The notes: generated from the letters alone by a model not told the origin. Counted from the first letter of the stretch, positions 35,242 through 46,563 are shown. The stretch: DNA of 64,000 nt from Bidens hawaiensis (GCA_021521415.1 JAIQDT010004248.1:171291-235290), one strand, 5' to 3'. Made by a program: numbers and translations.

Positions 35242-38200
35242 ATGGCGAGTGAGCAATCGATGTTAGCGCTAATTAGGGCTTCAAGACCTAGTTTTAAGAA
35301 CTCAGCTGATAAGATTGCCTTTGCTATACACTCCACTTTCGTTGCGGCTGGCTTCAATTTCAACGCCACCGGTCCTCCGGCCTTCTCCGACGACGCTCTG
35401 TCGACTCCTTTTTCTGGTATATCTTTTTTTAATATTTACTTATTATTATTATTACATAATTAGGGTTTTGATTCCGAACTGATGGCAGGAAACTTAGCAT
35501 AAGGTTTTAGGTTTTGAATTTAAATAGAACTGAAGTCGGTTTGGGTGGCGTTTACTTTGAATTATTATGATTGCAACTTGCAAGCGTTTGATGTTTGTCT
35601 GTATGCGTTTAGATGAAGCTGGTATTGAGGGGTGGAATGAAGTTGAAGATACTTATGCGTTTGTGTACTCAATCCCTAACGATAGTTCGAAGAAAGTACT
35701 CGTGAAGTGCCTTGTTATGAACAACCAGTTGCTTGTTGATGCTTTAACTTCTGGCACATCGAATCCGGTTCACCTCGAGATTAAGTAATTATCTTGACTT
35801 TTGCTCTCGTATGTTGTTACTTGAATTTATTATTGTTTAGGTAACGGATGACTCTTTTATGTAGTATTGATGATTTTGCTGTAGAAATTGATGATACCAA
35901 GTATAGTTCACAGTATAAGAACTTGGGTAAGCTTATAGATTCGGTTAATAAAGACGTGTTAGCCAAGTTGTATGGCTCTTCTGCTGCAAGCTCATCCAAA
36001 GCCCCGAGGTAACTGATTCATGCTCTTTGTACATAATAAAATTGTTACCGTTCTTTTAACCTTGTAACATACCGAGCTTTGTTATTTTTAATGGAGTGTG
36101 GTAGATGTATTTAGTAAAGAACTAGTATGTATACAGAGTACTAGGTTGGACATATTGGCATCTTATTCGTTGCTTGAATGTGGTTGATGTTTTTTGGAAT
36201 AAAATAATATGATTATGGAATTTTTATTACTGATTTCTGATTACGTGAAAGGGGTTTAAGATGGAAGTCTTTTGAAAATGATTAAACTGCGAATGAGAAA
36301 CATGCATACGATTAGTTACTTTTAGGGTTTCTCACTTTATCCATTATTAGAAATATAAAATCAATAAGTATGAACATGGACTGAATTATGCTAGATACGA
36401 ATTTATTCGTCTTGCGTTGATTGAATGACACTAGATTGGTTTTGTGAAGAAAACCTAATATTGGATATAACGATTTAGGTTTGTAAATATTTTGTTTTCT
36501 AGTTTATGTTATGTTTTCTGATTCTTATTTCAGTTAGTGGTATATTTGCACCGGCTTAATTTTCTGTTCACCACTAATTTGCGCGTGTAACCCCACTAAA
36601 AATGATTTAATGGTGTTTGGAGACTTTAGATGATATTATGTACGGAATGACAAACAAAAGCATCCGACTTTCTATTTTTATGTTTATAATGAAAGTGGTT
36701 AGGTAGATCATGAGTATGAATTTGTCACATATTCCAGCATTTAAAAAGAATTTGTATCCGTACTCAGTTTCAACTGGTTTTTTTGGTTCATCTAACACAA
36801 ATACTCACATGCATTTGTTATTTATTTATTTATTTTTTCGTTTTTCAGTTCTGGACATGACAAAGAATATGGTGATAGACATCAGCCGACACCGTTTGGA
36901 TATGAAGATCCTTATTCTCACTTTCCTCCAGGGTATGTATGAATTTTTGTTAAAAACTATATACTTTGATATGTGGCCATATATATGAGTGAGCTATCGT
37001 GTGCCATAAAGTTTAAACAAGAGAAACACAATGATCAACCATTTTTGCTGAATGTTATTTATTCTTTTTCTATATTCAATTTATGTTGCATCCTCCACGT
37101 ATGTGACAAACGTGGCATTACAATTTAATAAATAAGGAAACTATAAAATGCAGGGTGGCAGTTCCTCCAGTGCATTCTGGCATCGGTGGGGGTGATCTTT
37201 ATCCTCAGCCTCCTGCAGGAATGTACCCTACAAGGTTCATCCATTAGGCCTGTAAATGTGCTGAACGGACACAAACGTGGTATGTTTGTGTCGTTCATTT
37301 AATTTAACTGAACATGAATGATTAAATGAACATGGTTTTTTTGTTTGTGTTTGTTCGTTAAGAAAATGAATGTGTTCATTTTCATTCATCAGTAGTACAA
37401 ATGGACATATTGTGATAGCTAACACAAACGAACAAACATAACTAAATGTAGGTGAATAAGTATATACGACGAATGAATATAAACGAACATAACTGAGCAA
37501 ACACCAATTGAAAGTAAATGTGAACATCAATATATTGGGCCTGGCAAGTTAATAAATATAGAATAAACTGTAATGGATAATATTGTAATTAAAATAGGCA
37601 AAAATTTAACGGGCCTGCACATGTAAATAATATATAAATGAAGATTCCTGAAACTGACACAAACTCATGAATGAATGTTCCAAGACTATAAATGAATGAA
37701 CAGGACATGTGTTTGTGTTTGCTTGTTTAAGTACATGAACAAAAAGTTACCTTCATGTTCATTTATTGTATGAACGAACTTCCCGCTGAATGATTCATGA
37801 ATGGTTTACTAATGGTTCACTGAACATTCGGTTTCTTCATCTTATATTTTGTATTTTAATTAATATCCAACATTTTGATTCTCTAATCTAGCTATAATAT
37901 TTCACCACTTGCTAATGTTTAATATTGGTTCAACTTTAATATACAGGGGCGGTTTTGGTGATGGTGGAATGCTTGTTGGTATGTACTTCTATCTGTTCTT
38001 TTTATCTGTTCATGTTCTTATTATCTTATATTTGCATTTTGTTTCAAAATTTACCTATCGCTATAATGATTACGCAGGACCAAGTGATCCTAGGTTTTAT
38101 GGTGGTGGGGGAAGAATGGGTTTCCCTGGAGGCCAGCCGTGAGTGCTTTTTTTAAACAATCTTTGTATTTTATATAAAACATAACTATTAAATCTTATAT

Positions 38201-38499
38201 TCAATAGTTATCTTTTATCTGTCAGTCATATCTGTCATCTTTACTGTTGGATTTTGACTTTGTGAATGCAAATGAAATAGGGGTGTTCCACCAGGTGCTC
38301 GGTATGATCCTTTTGGTCCACCAGATGTTCCGGGGTTTGAACCTAATCGGTTTGCAAGGTATAACTTAACATCTCTAAATCTGTAATTAATGTTGGATAG
38401 ATGATCTCATTTGGAGTTGTTTACAGAAACCCATGCAGGCCGCCAGGTGGAGCACACCCTGATCTCCAGCACTTCCACAATGATGCTGATTTCATATAA
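35242..38499 (+). CDS. PTRE1: Proteasome regulator, PI31/PTRE1-like (probable proteasome inhibitor), nine exons
   Basis: Exons: 35242-35416, 35613-35784, 35865-36008, 36849-36932, 37154-37234, 37947-37978, 38078-38138, 38281-38358, 38427-38499. The sum is 900 nt, 299 aa plus stop, and every junction is GT/AG and in frame. Exons 1-3 encode the N-terminal PI31 domain (MASEQSMLALIRASRPSFKN start, GWNEVEDTYAFVYS, VLVKCLVMNNQLLVDAL, YSSQYKNLGKLIDSVNKDVL). Exons 4-9 encode the Pro/Gly-rich C-terminal part (FGYEDPYSHFPPG, GDLYPQPPAGMYP, RMGFPGGQP, ARYDPFGPPDVPGFEPNRFA) ending HPDLQHFHNDADFI. Length and architecture match Arabidopsis PTRE1 (about 300 aa), a PI31 homologue that binds the 20S core and modulates 26S proteasome activity, with a reported role in auxin signalling. 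For exon 9 a second acceptor 12 bp downstream (38438) is also in frame; I chose the upstream one because RNP...RP(P) fits the family. The gene looks intact. Intron 5 holds repeat-like DNA. A possible poly(A) signal AATAAA is at 38724. Confidence 0.95.
37235..37946 (+). repeat. Repeat-like insertion in intron 5 of the PTRE1-like gene
   Basis: The intron is rich in gaacatgaatg, tgttcatt and gaacgaac words in both orientations, beginning near taggcctgtaaatgtgctgaacgg (about 37245) and ending near 37830. This is the composition of decayed hAT-type MITEs. I could not define matching termini or a TSD. Confidence 0.45.
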
Positions 38500-38916
38500 G
38501 TGACAAGCGTTTGCATCTGTTGTCTTTACTAAAGCTGGCTGTAAATTTGAAGGTTTTGGTTTCTTGCAATATGCTTTTGTTTTGACTGGTTGGTAACCAG
38601 TGTATATTATAATGACTTAGATGCTACCGTATTGTTTGAAACTTATTACTAAGAATGCTATATTTTGAAATAAGTGTGTTTGTTGTTGCGGGGTTTTAAG
38701 TTTTTATGTTTACGAGTGGTTTGAATAAATTTTATTTCTTAATATTTGGTAGACATGAATGTCAAGTTAAGATTGACTATTTTCGAACCATGAAAAGATG
38801 CCAATGCTGATTCTTTTATCCATGTAAACAAACTGTTTTTATGTTTTGAATTATTTTGAAAGCTTCATGATTTTACGAATTAAGTTAGTAGATGAACTAG
38901 TTTGTTTCTGCTCGTA
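38500..38916. other. 3' flank of the PTRE1-like gene
   Basis: Presumed 3' UTR and short spacer up to the hAT element; nothing else recognised. Confidence 0.6.
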
Positions 38917-39180
38917 GCTTCGGCTAGACGTGCACAAAAAAACCGGTTCCGGAACCTAACTGGTGGAACCGAACCGGAACCGGTTCCAGTTCCAACCCGG
39001 TTGGTACAATACCCGGTTTGGGTATTTTTGTACCCGAAAATCGTACCCGGTTCTCATATTTGTATGTTAGTATCAGTTCCAACCCGGTTCCTACCCGGTT
39101 CTTAATTGTAACCGGTTCGGTTCGTACCCAGTAAAACCGGTTCCGGCTGGTTTTTTTTGAAGAGTCAAAACAAAAGTCAA

Positions 39181-39357
39181 AGTAGCCGTTGGAACCGGTT
39201 CCAACGGTAGTATAGCTGTTGGAACCGGTTTTTTAGCCACCAATTAGCCGTTGGAACCGGTTCCAACGGTAATATAGCCGTTGGAACCGGTTTTCGAGAG
39301 ACAATAGATCCGTTGGAACCGGTTCCAACGGTAATATAGCCGTTGGAACCGGTTTTT
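39181..39357 (+). repeat. Three 62-bp repeats with perfect 22-bp palindromes
   Basis: The palindrome made of half-site CCGTTGGAACC and its complement occurs at 39186-39207, 39248-39269 and 39310-39331, spaced exactly 62 bp apart. Single half-sites (CCGTTGGAACCGG) lie between them. More half-sites lie in the right end (about 42180-42240). In hAT elements such subterminal repeats are where the transposase binds, so these are candidate binding sites for the BED domain. Confidence 0.9.
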
Positions 39358-39368
39358 GATGCCCAAAC

Positions 39369-39376
39369 CTATATAT
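39369..39376 (+). promoter_or_regulatory. TATA box of the hAT transposase gene
   Basis: TATATATAAC lies 107-114 bp upstream of the transposase ATG and directly after the palindrome array, an arrangement that would let transposase binding affect its own promoter. Confidence 0.65.
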
Positions 39377-39482
39377 AACTTGTTTTCCACCACTAATTTC
39401 ACCACCAAACTCAAAAACAAACTAAAATACTACTCCTTTAGCAAACCCGTTCCGTTACCCGACCATCCAACTAAATATTATT

Positions 39483-41575
39483 ATGGCACCCATCAAAAAA
39501 ACTAACAATAAGGCTAAGAAGAGTGTTTTTGTTGCCCCCGTTCCTGTTACGGAGGACCCAAGGGTTGTTACGGTAGTCAACCATAACCGCAACCAAGACA
39601 TATGGAAGAATTGGGATTTGATTGTGGATGACGAAGGTTATCAAAAGGCTCGTTGCAAACTATGTGGTTCAATATTAAAGCACGATTCCAACTCTACTTT
39701 GAGAAAGCACATCGACAAGCCATATTGCAAGGCGTTGAAAGGGATTGGCGCGACCAATCAAATTGACTTGGGTAAAGATGGTACACTATTTCGTTACAAC
39801 ACGTCTCAAGTTCAAGATAGAATGGCAAAGTTCGTTATTCAACGAGGTTTGCCGTTTAACCACTTTGATGACCCGGAGTTGACATCGTTGATTCGCGAAA
39901 CTCTACAACCGAGATACACACATGTAAGTCGTACTACCTTAAGACGTCATTGTATCAGGTTGTGGGAGTGTGCTAAAAAAGAGTTAATCGAGTCTTTTCA
40001 TTCTTTAGAAGCCATGGTTAGTTTAACTACCGATGTTTGGTCGGCACCACACGGGTTGCCCGAATCATACATATGTGTCACCGCTCATTGGGTTGATCCG
40101 GTGACATGGCAATTGATGAAACCCACCATCGCTTTTGAAAACTTCCCGTTCCCACATACCGCCGAAAAATTGTTTGAATTACTTGATGAAGTTATAACGA
40201 CTTACAACTTGAAAAATAAAATATTTTCGATTTCGTTTGACAACGCTTCAAACAATACTAAGGCGGCTGAAAAATTTATCATTAAATATTCACCACCTTG
40301 TTTCGGGGATTTTTTTCATGTCCGATGTGTTGCACATATCATCAACTTGGTTGTTCAAATAGGTATTGACAATGAAAACATTTGTGATGATTTAAAATAC
40401 TTTAGACTTATGTTACAAGATGTCTTCAAAAGTGGTAAAAGAAGACATCTTGAATATAAGAACTATTGCAAGTCGGTTGAAAGAAAGTATTTGGGGCCGA
40501 ATTGGGACGTTCCAACTCGTTGGAACTCAACTTGTCATATGTTAAAGTGTGCTTTTGCCCAACGCCAAACTATACAAGCTTTTCATAACAATCTTGTTGA
40601 AGAACGCGAGGCCGATATGTTTCCGGAAAGTGTTTGGGTCCAAGTCGGTTATTTGTTGGAGTATCTTGACGTGTTCAAAAAGTCAACAACAAAATTATCG
40701 GGAGTCTATTACCCTACTAGTTGTTGGGTTTTGCAAGAATTGTACTATATGTCTTGTGTTTTTAAAAGCTTTGCGGAGAAAAACAAACTCTTCGAAAATA
40801 TTGTTGCGGTGATGAAAGAAAAGTTCATAAAATATTTTGAAAACATACCGCCGGTCTTTACTTGTGCCGCCGCATTAAACCCCTATTGGAATGTTAATGG
40901 GGTTGAAACAACGATTGAGGAAATATTCGACAACTTAGGTATGCACGAGATTGACCCGAAGTTGTCGACGGAAGCGAAGGACAAGTTCAACAAAAACCTT
41001 CAAGACCTTTATGACCATTATTTTCAAATGTATGGTCCAAGCACGAGATCGTATTTTGTGAAAAAAACAATAACTTGTAGGCCGTGCAATGACCCACTTA
41101 TAAACTTGATGAATGGGATTCGTGAATCGGCATCTAAGAGGCAAAGAGGAAACACACCAAGTAGCGAACTTGGTCGATATAGTGGAGCAAACTATGTTGA
41201 GGGCGCAACGGCGACGAAATTCGCAATATTGATTTGTTGGCTTGGTGGAAAGGTAAACAAAACGAATTTCCCATTCTATCCGCCATGGCTCGTGATTTGC
41301 TTGCCGTACAAGCCTCAACGGTTGCTTCCGAATCGGTTTTTTCTCTTAGTGGGAGGGTGTTATCTATGCGAAGAACAAAACTAACTCCCGAGTCTCTAGA
41401 GGTTTGCATTTGCCTAAAGGACCATTTGGATGCGATGGATCGTGTACAACACAAGGCGAACTTTGAAGACGAAATACCAATAGAGCGTCTTCATGATGAG
41501 GAGGCGGAGGACGGGGTTTCTTCCGATAACGAAGACGAGGGTGAAGACGAGAATGAAGACGAAGAAGAGTTGTAA
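39483..41575 (+). pseudogene. hAT transposase, single frameshift
   Basis: The frame from ATG 39483 gives a BED zinc finger at about residues 55-82 (ARCKLCGSILKHDSNSTLRK, then HIDKPYC). The RNase H-like core follows, with SLTTDVWSAP (about 182, first catalytic Asp), FSISFDNASNN (about 252, second Asp region) and VPTRWNSTCHML (about 345). Next comes the middle domain (FTCAAALNPYWN, then VNGVETTIEE), an acidic or Ser-rich linker, and the dimerisation domain. A one-base loss near 41214, seen by comparison with the related copy at about 62670, shifts the frame, so the original frame continues in nonsense to 41384. The true C-terminus (LLAWWKGKQNEFPILSAMAR, ASESVFSLSGRVLSMRR, LCLKDH-type end and an acidic tail EDENEDEEEL) is read in the next frame to 41575. 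Length would be about 690 aa, typical for plant BED-hAT transposases. No intron is evident. All recognised catalytic positions are present. Confidence 0.93.
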
Positions 41576-41870
41576 TTATTTGTTTTGGTAAAATTATTTG
41601 TAACTTGTTCAACTAATATTTAGTTTTGATTTGTTTTATTATAATTACTTTTGTTACTCATGATTAATTTTTGTTACTTTTTTAATAACGACGAACATTT
41701 TATTTATTTAAAAAATAACTATTACAAACATTATTAAAACATAAACGATACTAAACATAACAACTAAAACATAAAAAACAAAGTCCGTCGTTTTAATCCG
41801 GGAATACTTATTTTTGGGTTGTAGAGCCGGCCGACTCTCCCACTTCCGTTTTTTTAGCTTCCAAACTTCT

Positions 41871-42059
41871 TTACTCTCGACAATACTTATTCGTATGTTT
41901 TCGTAATGTCGAGTTGGACCCTGCTTTAAGAAACTTCGAGCAATATTTGCAACGTGCCAACTCATGTGAGTCGGTCATGAGACACAAATCATAATGAACC
42001 CAAACATCGGGGCATCTTGTTGTTTCGATCACCATAACAACGTCATCATTAGTTGCCAT
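41871..42059 (-). CDS. Small BED zinc-finger protein encoded opposite the transposase
   Basis: The 62-aa frame starts MATNDDVVMVIETTRCPDVW and contains ARCKYCSKFLKAGSNSTLRK with HTNKYC, a complete C-X2-C...H-X4-C BED-type finger. It is read convergently to the transposase near the element's right end. An upstream in-frame Met at 42137 exists, but the related copies at 55394 and 63600 begin near MA-NDDVV, which supports 42059. Those copies extend past the finger with a basic tail (PSKRKRGESS, then PAPG). Here a stop follows CRE, and the tail-like text (KKRKWESRPALQPK) lies in another frame, so this copy may be truncated. It differs from the transposase's own finger (KARCKLCGSILKHDSNST), so it is a paralogue and not just a repeated terminus. 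Confidence 0.7.
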   Translation of the reverse strand: MATNDDVVMVIETTRCPDVWVHYDLCLMTDSHELARCKYCSKFLKAGSNSTLRKHTNKYCRE

Positions 42060-42474
42060 TTGTTTTCGGTTTAAGGTTAATTGTGGTTTGGAGTGTGTTT
42101 TATAGTTTTGGAAGTGGTTTAACAAGTACACAAACAAACCTTGCTATTTAGAGTAAAAAAATAACCTATTTATAGTTAAAAAACCGGTTCCAACGGTCAA
42201 AAACGGCTATATAGCCGTTGGAACCGGTTCCTAACGGCTATGATATTTAAATTTCAAAAAAAACCGGTGGAACCGGTTTTTACGTAAAAACCTGTTCCGG
42301 TTCATACCCTACCCGGTTCTTAAAAGTTAGCATATCTGGGCATCGGTTCGGGTCGGGAACCGAACCGGTTCTTGATTGGAACCGGTGCCATTTTACAACC
42401 CGGTGTGAAAAAACCGGTTTCGAACCGGTTCGGGTTTTCCAGTTGAACCCGATTTGTGCACCTCTAGCTTCGGC

Positions 42475-42897
42475 CATTTGTATTTGTAAATAGAAAGCTG
42501 ATGTGCAGCACGTCGGTGCGGTTGGACTTTTGTCGGTATGACTTCAGTTGCATATTAGAAATTTGGGTTATCATATTAGTAACTTTTTGGAGTTATTTGT
42601 GCAACTTAATGGAACTTAAGTTTGCCATATCAAAAATGTCATGTTAATTATGTAACATAATAAACGTTGTGGGGGCATCTATAGAAATAGGTTGGCAAGT
42701 TTTCAAAATTACAAATTTAATATACCTTATAATGTTGAATTGACTATTTTCAAACCATAGAAGACATGTAAAATGTGGTTTACGTTAAGGTGAAGGATCT
42801 TTTTTTCATAATGATAAAAAGGGTTACCTTTAGAAAAGGATATTATTATTTGTAATTAAATACATGTGTTGCTTAGAAGTACCAACATTCTCATCTA
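42475..42897. other. Intergenic DNA, nothing recognised
   Basis: Short AT-rich spacer between the hAT element and a Tourist-like MITE. Confidence 0.6.
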
Positions 42898-42900
42898 TAA

Positions 42901-43170
42901 GACTGGTTATTGTGAAGCTGTAAAATGGGGCGTTAAGGTGGCGCACCCATAACGCCGACTAAGCCGTGTCGCGACGTTATGGGATGTTAGCTAACACAAT
43001 AACTAGAGTTACAGCATGAAAAAGGTGGGACCACATACCAACAGCCGATCAATCTTTTTCTTTTTTGTTGTTTTTTTCCTTTTTTTTCTCAACCATCCAT
43101 AACTAGCTTGTTAACCCATAACACCCTAGTTAACGTGGCGCTTAAACTAACTCAACCACAACAACCAGCC
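42901..43170. mobile_element. Tourist-like (PIF/Harbinger) MITE, 270 bp
   Basis: The left end GACTGGTTATTGTG and the inward right end GGCTGGTTGTTGTG are TIRs with two differences. They are flanked by TAA on both sides (42898-42900, 43171-43173). Non-coding. Confidence 0.78.
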
Positions 43171-43173
43171 TAA

Positions 43174-43676
43174 TGAATAAGAATTTAATCTTTTAATTTG
43201 CTTAATCAAATAAACAGTGGCATTTAATCTTGTAATTTGTTTAATCAAATAAACAGTGTCAATTGATTTTGTAGTAAAAAAATTAGTAATTATATAATTA
43301 GACGTAAGATGTAATGAAATCATAACTTTTTCACCTATTGGCGTTTTATTTCAACAAACGCCCTCGATAGTAATTTTGACATGATTAACTATATAAATAG
43401 AAGCATGTAAAGGTGCTAATCGAAACGTAAATAAGATAAGCATGTCATAAAGATATATTTGGAACTTTTTCTTGATTACATATGAGCTTTTCATATAAGC
43501 AAATATATTTCAAATATATTTTCTGAAAACGTGAAGTGCTATATTAATTAATTGCGTGTCTAATCCAAATAACGTATATAGCTTTCCAATTTATTCATTG
43601 TTAATATTTTTTTCTACGCATAAAAATGTGCCCAACTCATTATAATAGTAAAGCTTGTCAAGTTAAATCTGATTCA
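43174..43676. other. Intergenic DNA
   Basis: AT-rich, with a local direct repeat (tttaatttgcttaatcaaataaacagtg-like) at about 43193 and 43226. The part from 43622 is duplicated at 45073. Confidence 0.55.
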
Positions 43677-43684
43677 CTGTGAAT

Positions 43685-44573
43685 CAGTGGCGGATCCAGG
43701 AATTTTTTTCAGGTGGTACACAACTTTTAGATGATTCAATTTCATAGAATCGGGTATAAAAAATTCCGGGTCGGTTTGAGGTTCGGGTCGATTAGATGGT
43801 TCGGGCAAAGTTCATTACATAATAAAAATACAATAATAAATTCCGGGTCCGTTTGAGGTTCGGGTCGGTTAGAAACCATATTCACACAATTAACCTTACC
43901 TCAATAAAAAACATCCACCAACACCACCACTCTTATCTTTCCAACTATTTTAACACCCAACACCAACAACCATGATTTGAAATATACTATTCGTGACCAC
44001 AAGCCATTAAAACTAAATTTAACAAATAACCTAACAATTAAGTAGTTAGCAATCAAGAACAATTAACAAGTCAAGAACAATTAACATTTAACAAATGAGT
44101 GCAAACTTACCTTCAAAGTGGGAGGATTCGAGCAATCGAGCTTCGAGGAAGAGTAGAAGACAGGAGGAGAGGAAGGCAGGAGGTTGGAGAACGGCCGGAA
44201 AAGCTGCGGTGGTGGTCGGGGAACGGCCGACAGGGAAGAGGGGACAGGGGAGATAGCAGGCGCCATTGTGTTTAGTGTCTGTGTGTTTTATTTTTTGACT
44301 AATAAAACCCTAAATGGGTTGTGCAGTAGTTAGTAAAAAGGAAGAGTTCAAGAAAAAAAGTTCAAAAATTATATGAAAATCCGGAATCAAACTTGTGACC
44401 TTCAAGTTACAAAACCAGCACCTTACCAGCTGGCCAAACGTTTCAAATGTTTTAAAGGTGGTTCCTTCCTAATTTATAAGGTGGTTCCTCTAATTATATA
44501 TACAAATATATTATTATTTTGAAACTCGGGTGGTTCCGGGGAACCACCCATTTCTACTATAGATCCGCCCCTG
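43685..44573. mobile_element. Non-autonomous hAT element, 889 bp, perfect TSD
   Basis: The left end CAGTGGCGGATCCAGGAA and the inward right end CAGGGGCGGATCTATAG are flanked by an identical 8-bp TSD, CTGTGAAT (43677-43684, 44574-44581). The related sequence at 45073-45185 shows the site without the element. There is no transposase. The minus-strand Pro/Ser-rich frame at 44081-44266 is probably chance or leader-derived. Confidence 0.95.
44381..44441 (-). repeat. tRNA-like segment inside the hAT element
   Basis: The minus strand reads GGCCAGCTGGTAAGGTGCTGG and, about 40 bp on, AAGTTTGATTCC, resembling the A and B boxes of an RNA polymerase III promoter. It is not a complete tRNA: the acceptor stem does not pair. 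Confidence 0.4.
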
Positions 44574-44581
44574 CTGTGAAT

Positions 44582-45460
44582 ACATTACAGTTTTTGGTAA
44601 TATATTAGTTGGTGTTTACCGGTGATCGTTGTAAGTATGAATACTTCAAAATATTTCTAAATATGTGAAGTTTGATTACAATTTGTTGTAATGCATGTAT
44701 TTTTCCAATTCATTATCACCTTTGTATTATATAAATACACGAATTTGTCGGTTAAGCTCGTTTTGTTTTTGTATTTCATGTTATATGTAGAGTAATTAAC
44801 CTGGGCCATCTAATCGACTATGGGCTAAAATGATTGCTGCTAATTTGTGCTTAAGCTAACCGTTGGGCTCAGGGCCCATTATGTCTTGGATGCATTTGTG
44901 TTTCCTATATGAGTGAGCTTCGATTTTTATCCATGTGGTTTGTTCAAATTTACGATTAAAATCCGACAGTTTCACACTTGTGATTTTGATCATTATGGTT
45001 TCATTTCACTTTCCAATATTATTCAGGTTCTTTATACATTGTCGTAATAACTCTTGATATTAAATGTATATTTACATGCCCAACTCTTTATAATAGTAAA
45101 AACATGTCAAGTCAGATGTATTTGATTCATCACGAATAAAATATAGTTTTTAGTAATATATTAATTGGTGCTTACCGGTGAACAAACTATATACAACATA
45201 TACGACTTGCTTTATCGACAATTATGAAAAATGTATATGTATATTCACGTCTATGTACCTCTATTGATCGGCGGATTCAAGCCTTAGAGGGTGGGCCGGT
45301 ACCACCGTCCGCTCCTAGATGTTAGTTTTTATGTATCCCAAAATCCCAGTTTAAGCTCTAAGTGAAAAGGATTTTTGAGATGTACTAGTAAGAACCTTTC
45401 TAGAAGCTTGACTTTTTCTTTTTTCTTTTTGCTTTTTAACTTTTTTAAAACATTTATTCA
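44582..45460. other. Intergenic DNA with empty-site duplicate
   Basis: No gene. 45073-45185 repeats the flanks of the 889-bp hAT element (43622-43684 joined to 44582-44635) without the element. Confidence 0.7.
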
Positions 45461-45469
45461 AATTAATAA

Positions 45470-46554
45470 GAGTTAAGTGCCAATTTAGTACCTGTGGTTT
45501 GTCAAACTACGCAACTTTAGTATCATATTTGAATTTATTGCAAAGGACTACCTCACTTTTCTAAAACTTGCAATTTTAGTACTTTTTATCTAACCCCGTT
45601 TATTTTGTCCGTTATGTCAGTGGCAAATTAGTAATTTCGATTGTTTTATTTGTTTTCTCTTTTAGCTAAATGCCATTTTCATACCTGTGATTTGTTCAAT
45701 TACGCAACTTTAGTATCTTTTTTTGAATTTATTGCAACTAGATACTTTGATTAGTTTTGGATAGACATGCAAACCAAAAGAGACATTACATATTACAATT
45801 ATAATATCATCTCTAACCCTAAATGAACCTCCCCCCCCCCCCCCCCCCGCGCTCATTGATCCTTCAAACCCTAACCATTGTTCATCTTCAAGGTCAATGA
45901 ATTACGATATATTGTTTTGTCCATGTGATTCGTCAACCGTCATTCATCTACAAGTTCAATTGATGTTATACTAAGAGGTTCGAAGTTGTGTCATTGCTAT
46001 TTGGCTTGATCCTCCGATGTGTTAAAGAGCTACTGTTATCATACCCGAACTTTAAAAAAAAAATCAATGCACATAAAGAAAATGCAAGAAAAATGGCTAA
46101 GATGAACTCGAATCTTGAGCTACTAGAAGTAAATTGGTAATCAAGAACAAAAGGGTAAAAATATATTATACATTTCATGGTTCTTTTTCATCTTATCATG
46201 TATTTAGTTATCTTTTAATTGTAATATGTAACATGTAATGTCTCTCTTGGTTTGCATGTCTATCCAAAACTAATCAAAGTATCTAGTTGCAATAAATTCA
46301 AAAAAATGTACTAAAGTTGCGTAACTGAACAAACCACAGGTATGAAAATGGCACTTAGCTAAAAGAGAGAACAAATAAAATAATCAAAATTACTAATTTG
46401 CCCTCGACTTAACGGACAAAATAAACGGGGTTAGATAAAAAGTACTAAAATTGCAAGTTTTAGAAAAGTAAGGTAGTCATTTGCAATAAATTCAAAAATG
46501 ATACTAAAGTTACGTAGTTGGACAAACCACATGTACTAAATTGGCACTTAACTC
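45470..46554. mobile_element. Mutator-like element with long TIRs, 1085 bp
   Basis: The termini start GAGTTAAGTGCCAATTTAG on both ends and the inverted repeats run for about 330 bp (45470-45800 and 46230-46554). They are flanked by a perfect 9-bp TSD, AATTAATAA (45461-45469, 46555-46563). Long TIRs with a 9-bp TSD define Mutator-like elements. The 400-bp centre has a C homopolymer at about 45831-45848 and no transposase. Confidence 0.95.
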
Positions 46555-46563
46555 AATTAATAA

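Larger units (their letters stand above)
38925..42466 (+). mobile_element. hAT transposon, nearly complete, 3542 bp
   Basis: The termini TAGACGTGCACAAA (left) and, inward from the right, TAGAGGTGCACAAATCGGG are flanked by a perfect 8-bp TSD, GCTTCGGC (38917-38924, 42467-42474). It contains a subterminal palindrome array, a TATA box, a transposase gene with one frameshift on the plus strand and a small BED zinc-finger frame on the minus strand near the right end. It lies about 0.4 kb downstream of the PTRE1-like gene. The perfect TSD points to recent insertion. Confidence 0.97.

Noticed and set aside
44081..44266. Minus-strand Pro/Ser-rich frame in the 889-bp hAT element
   Set aside because: Composition bias without a domain; the element is otherwise non-coding.
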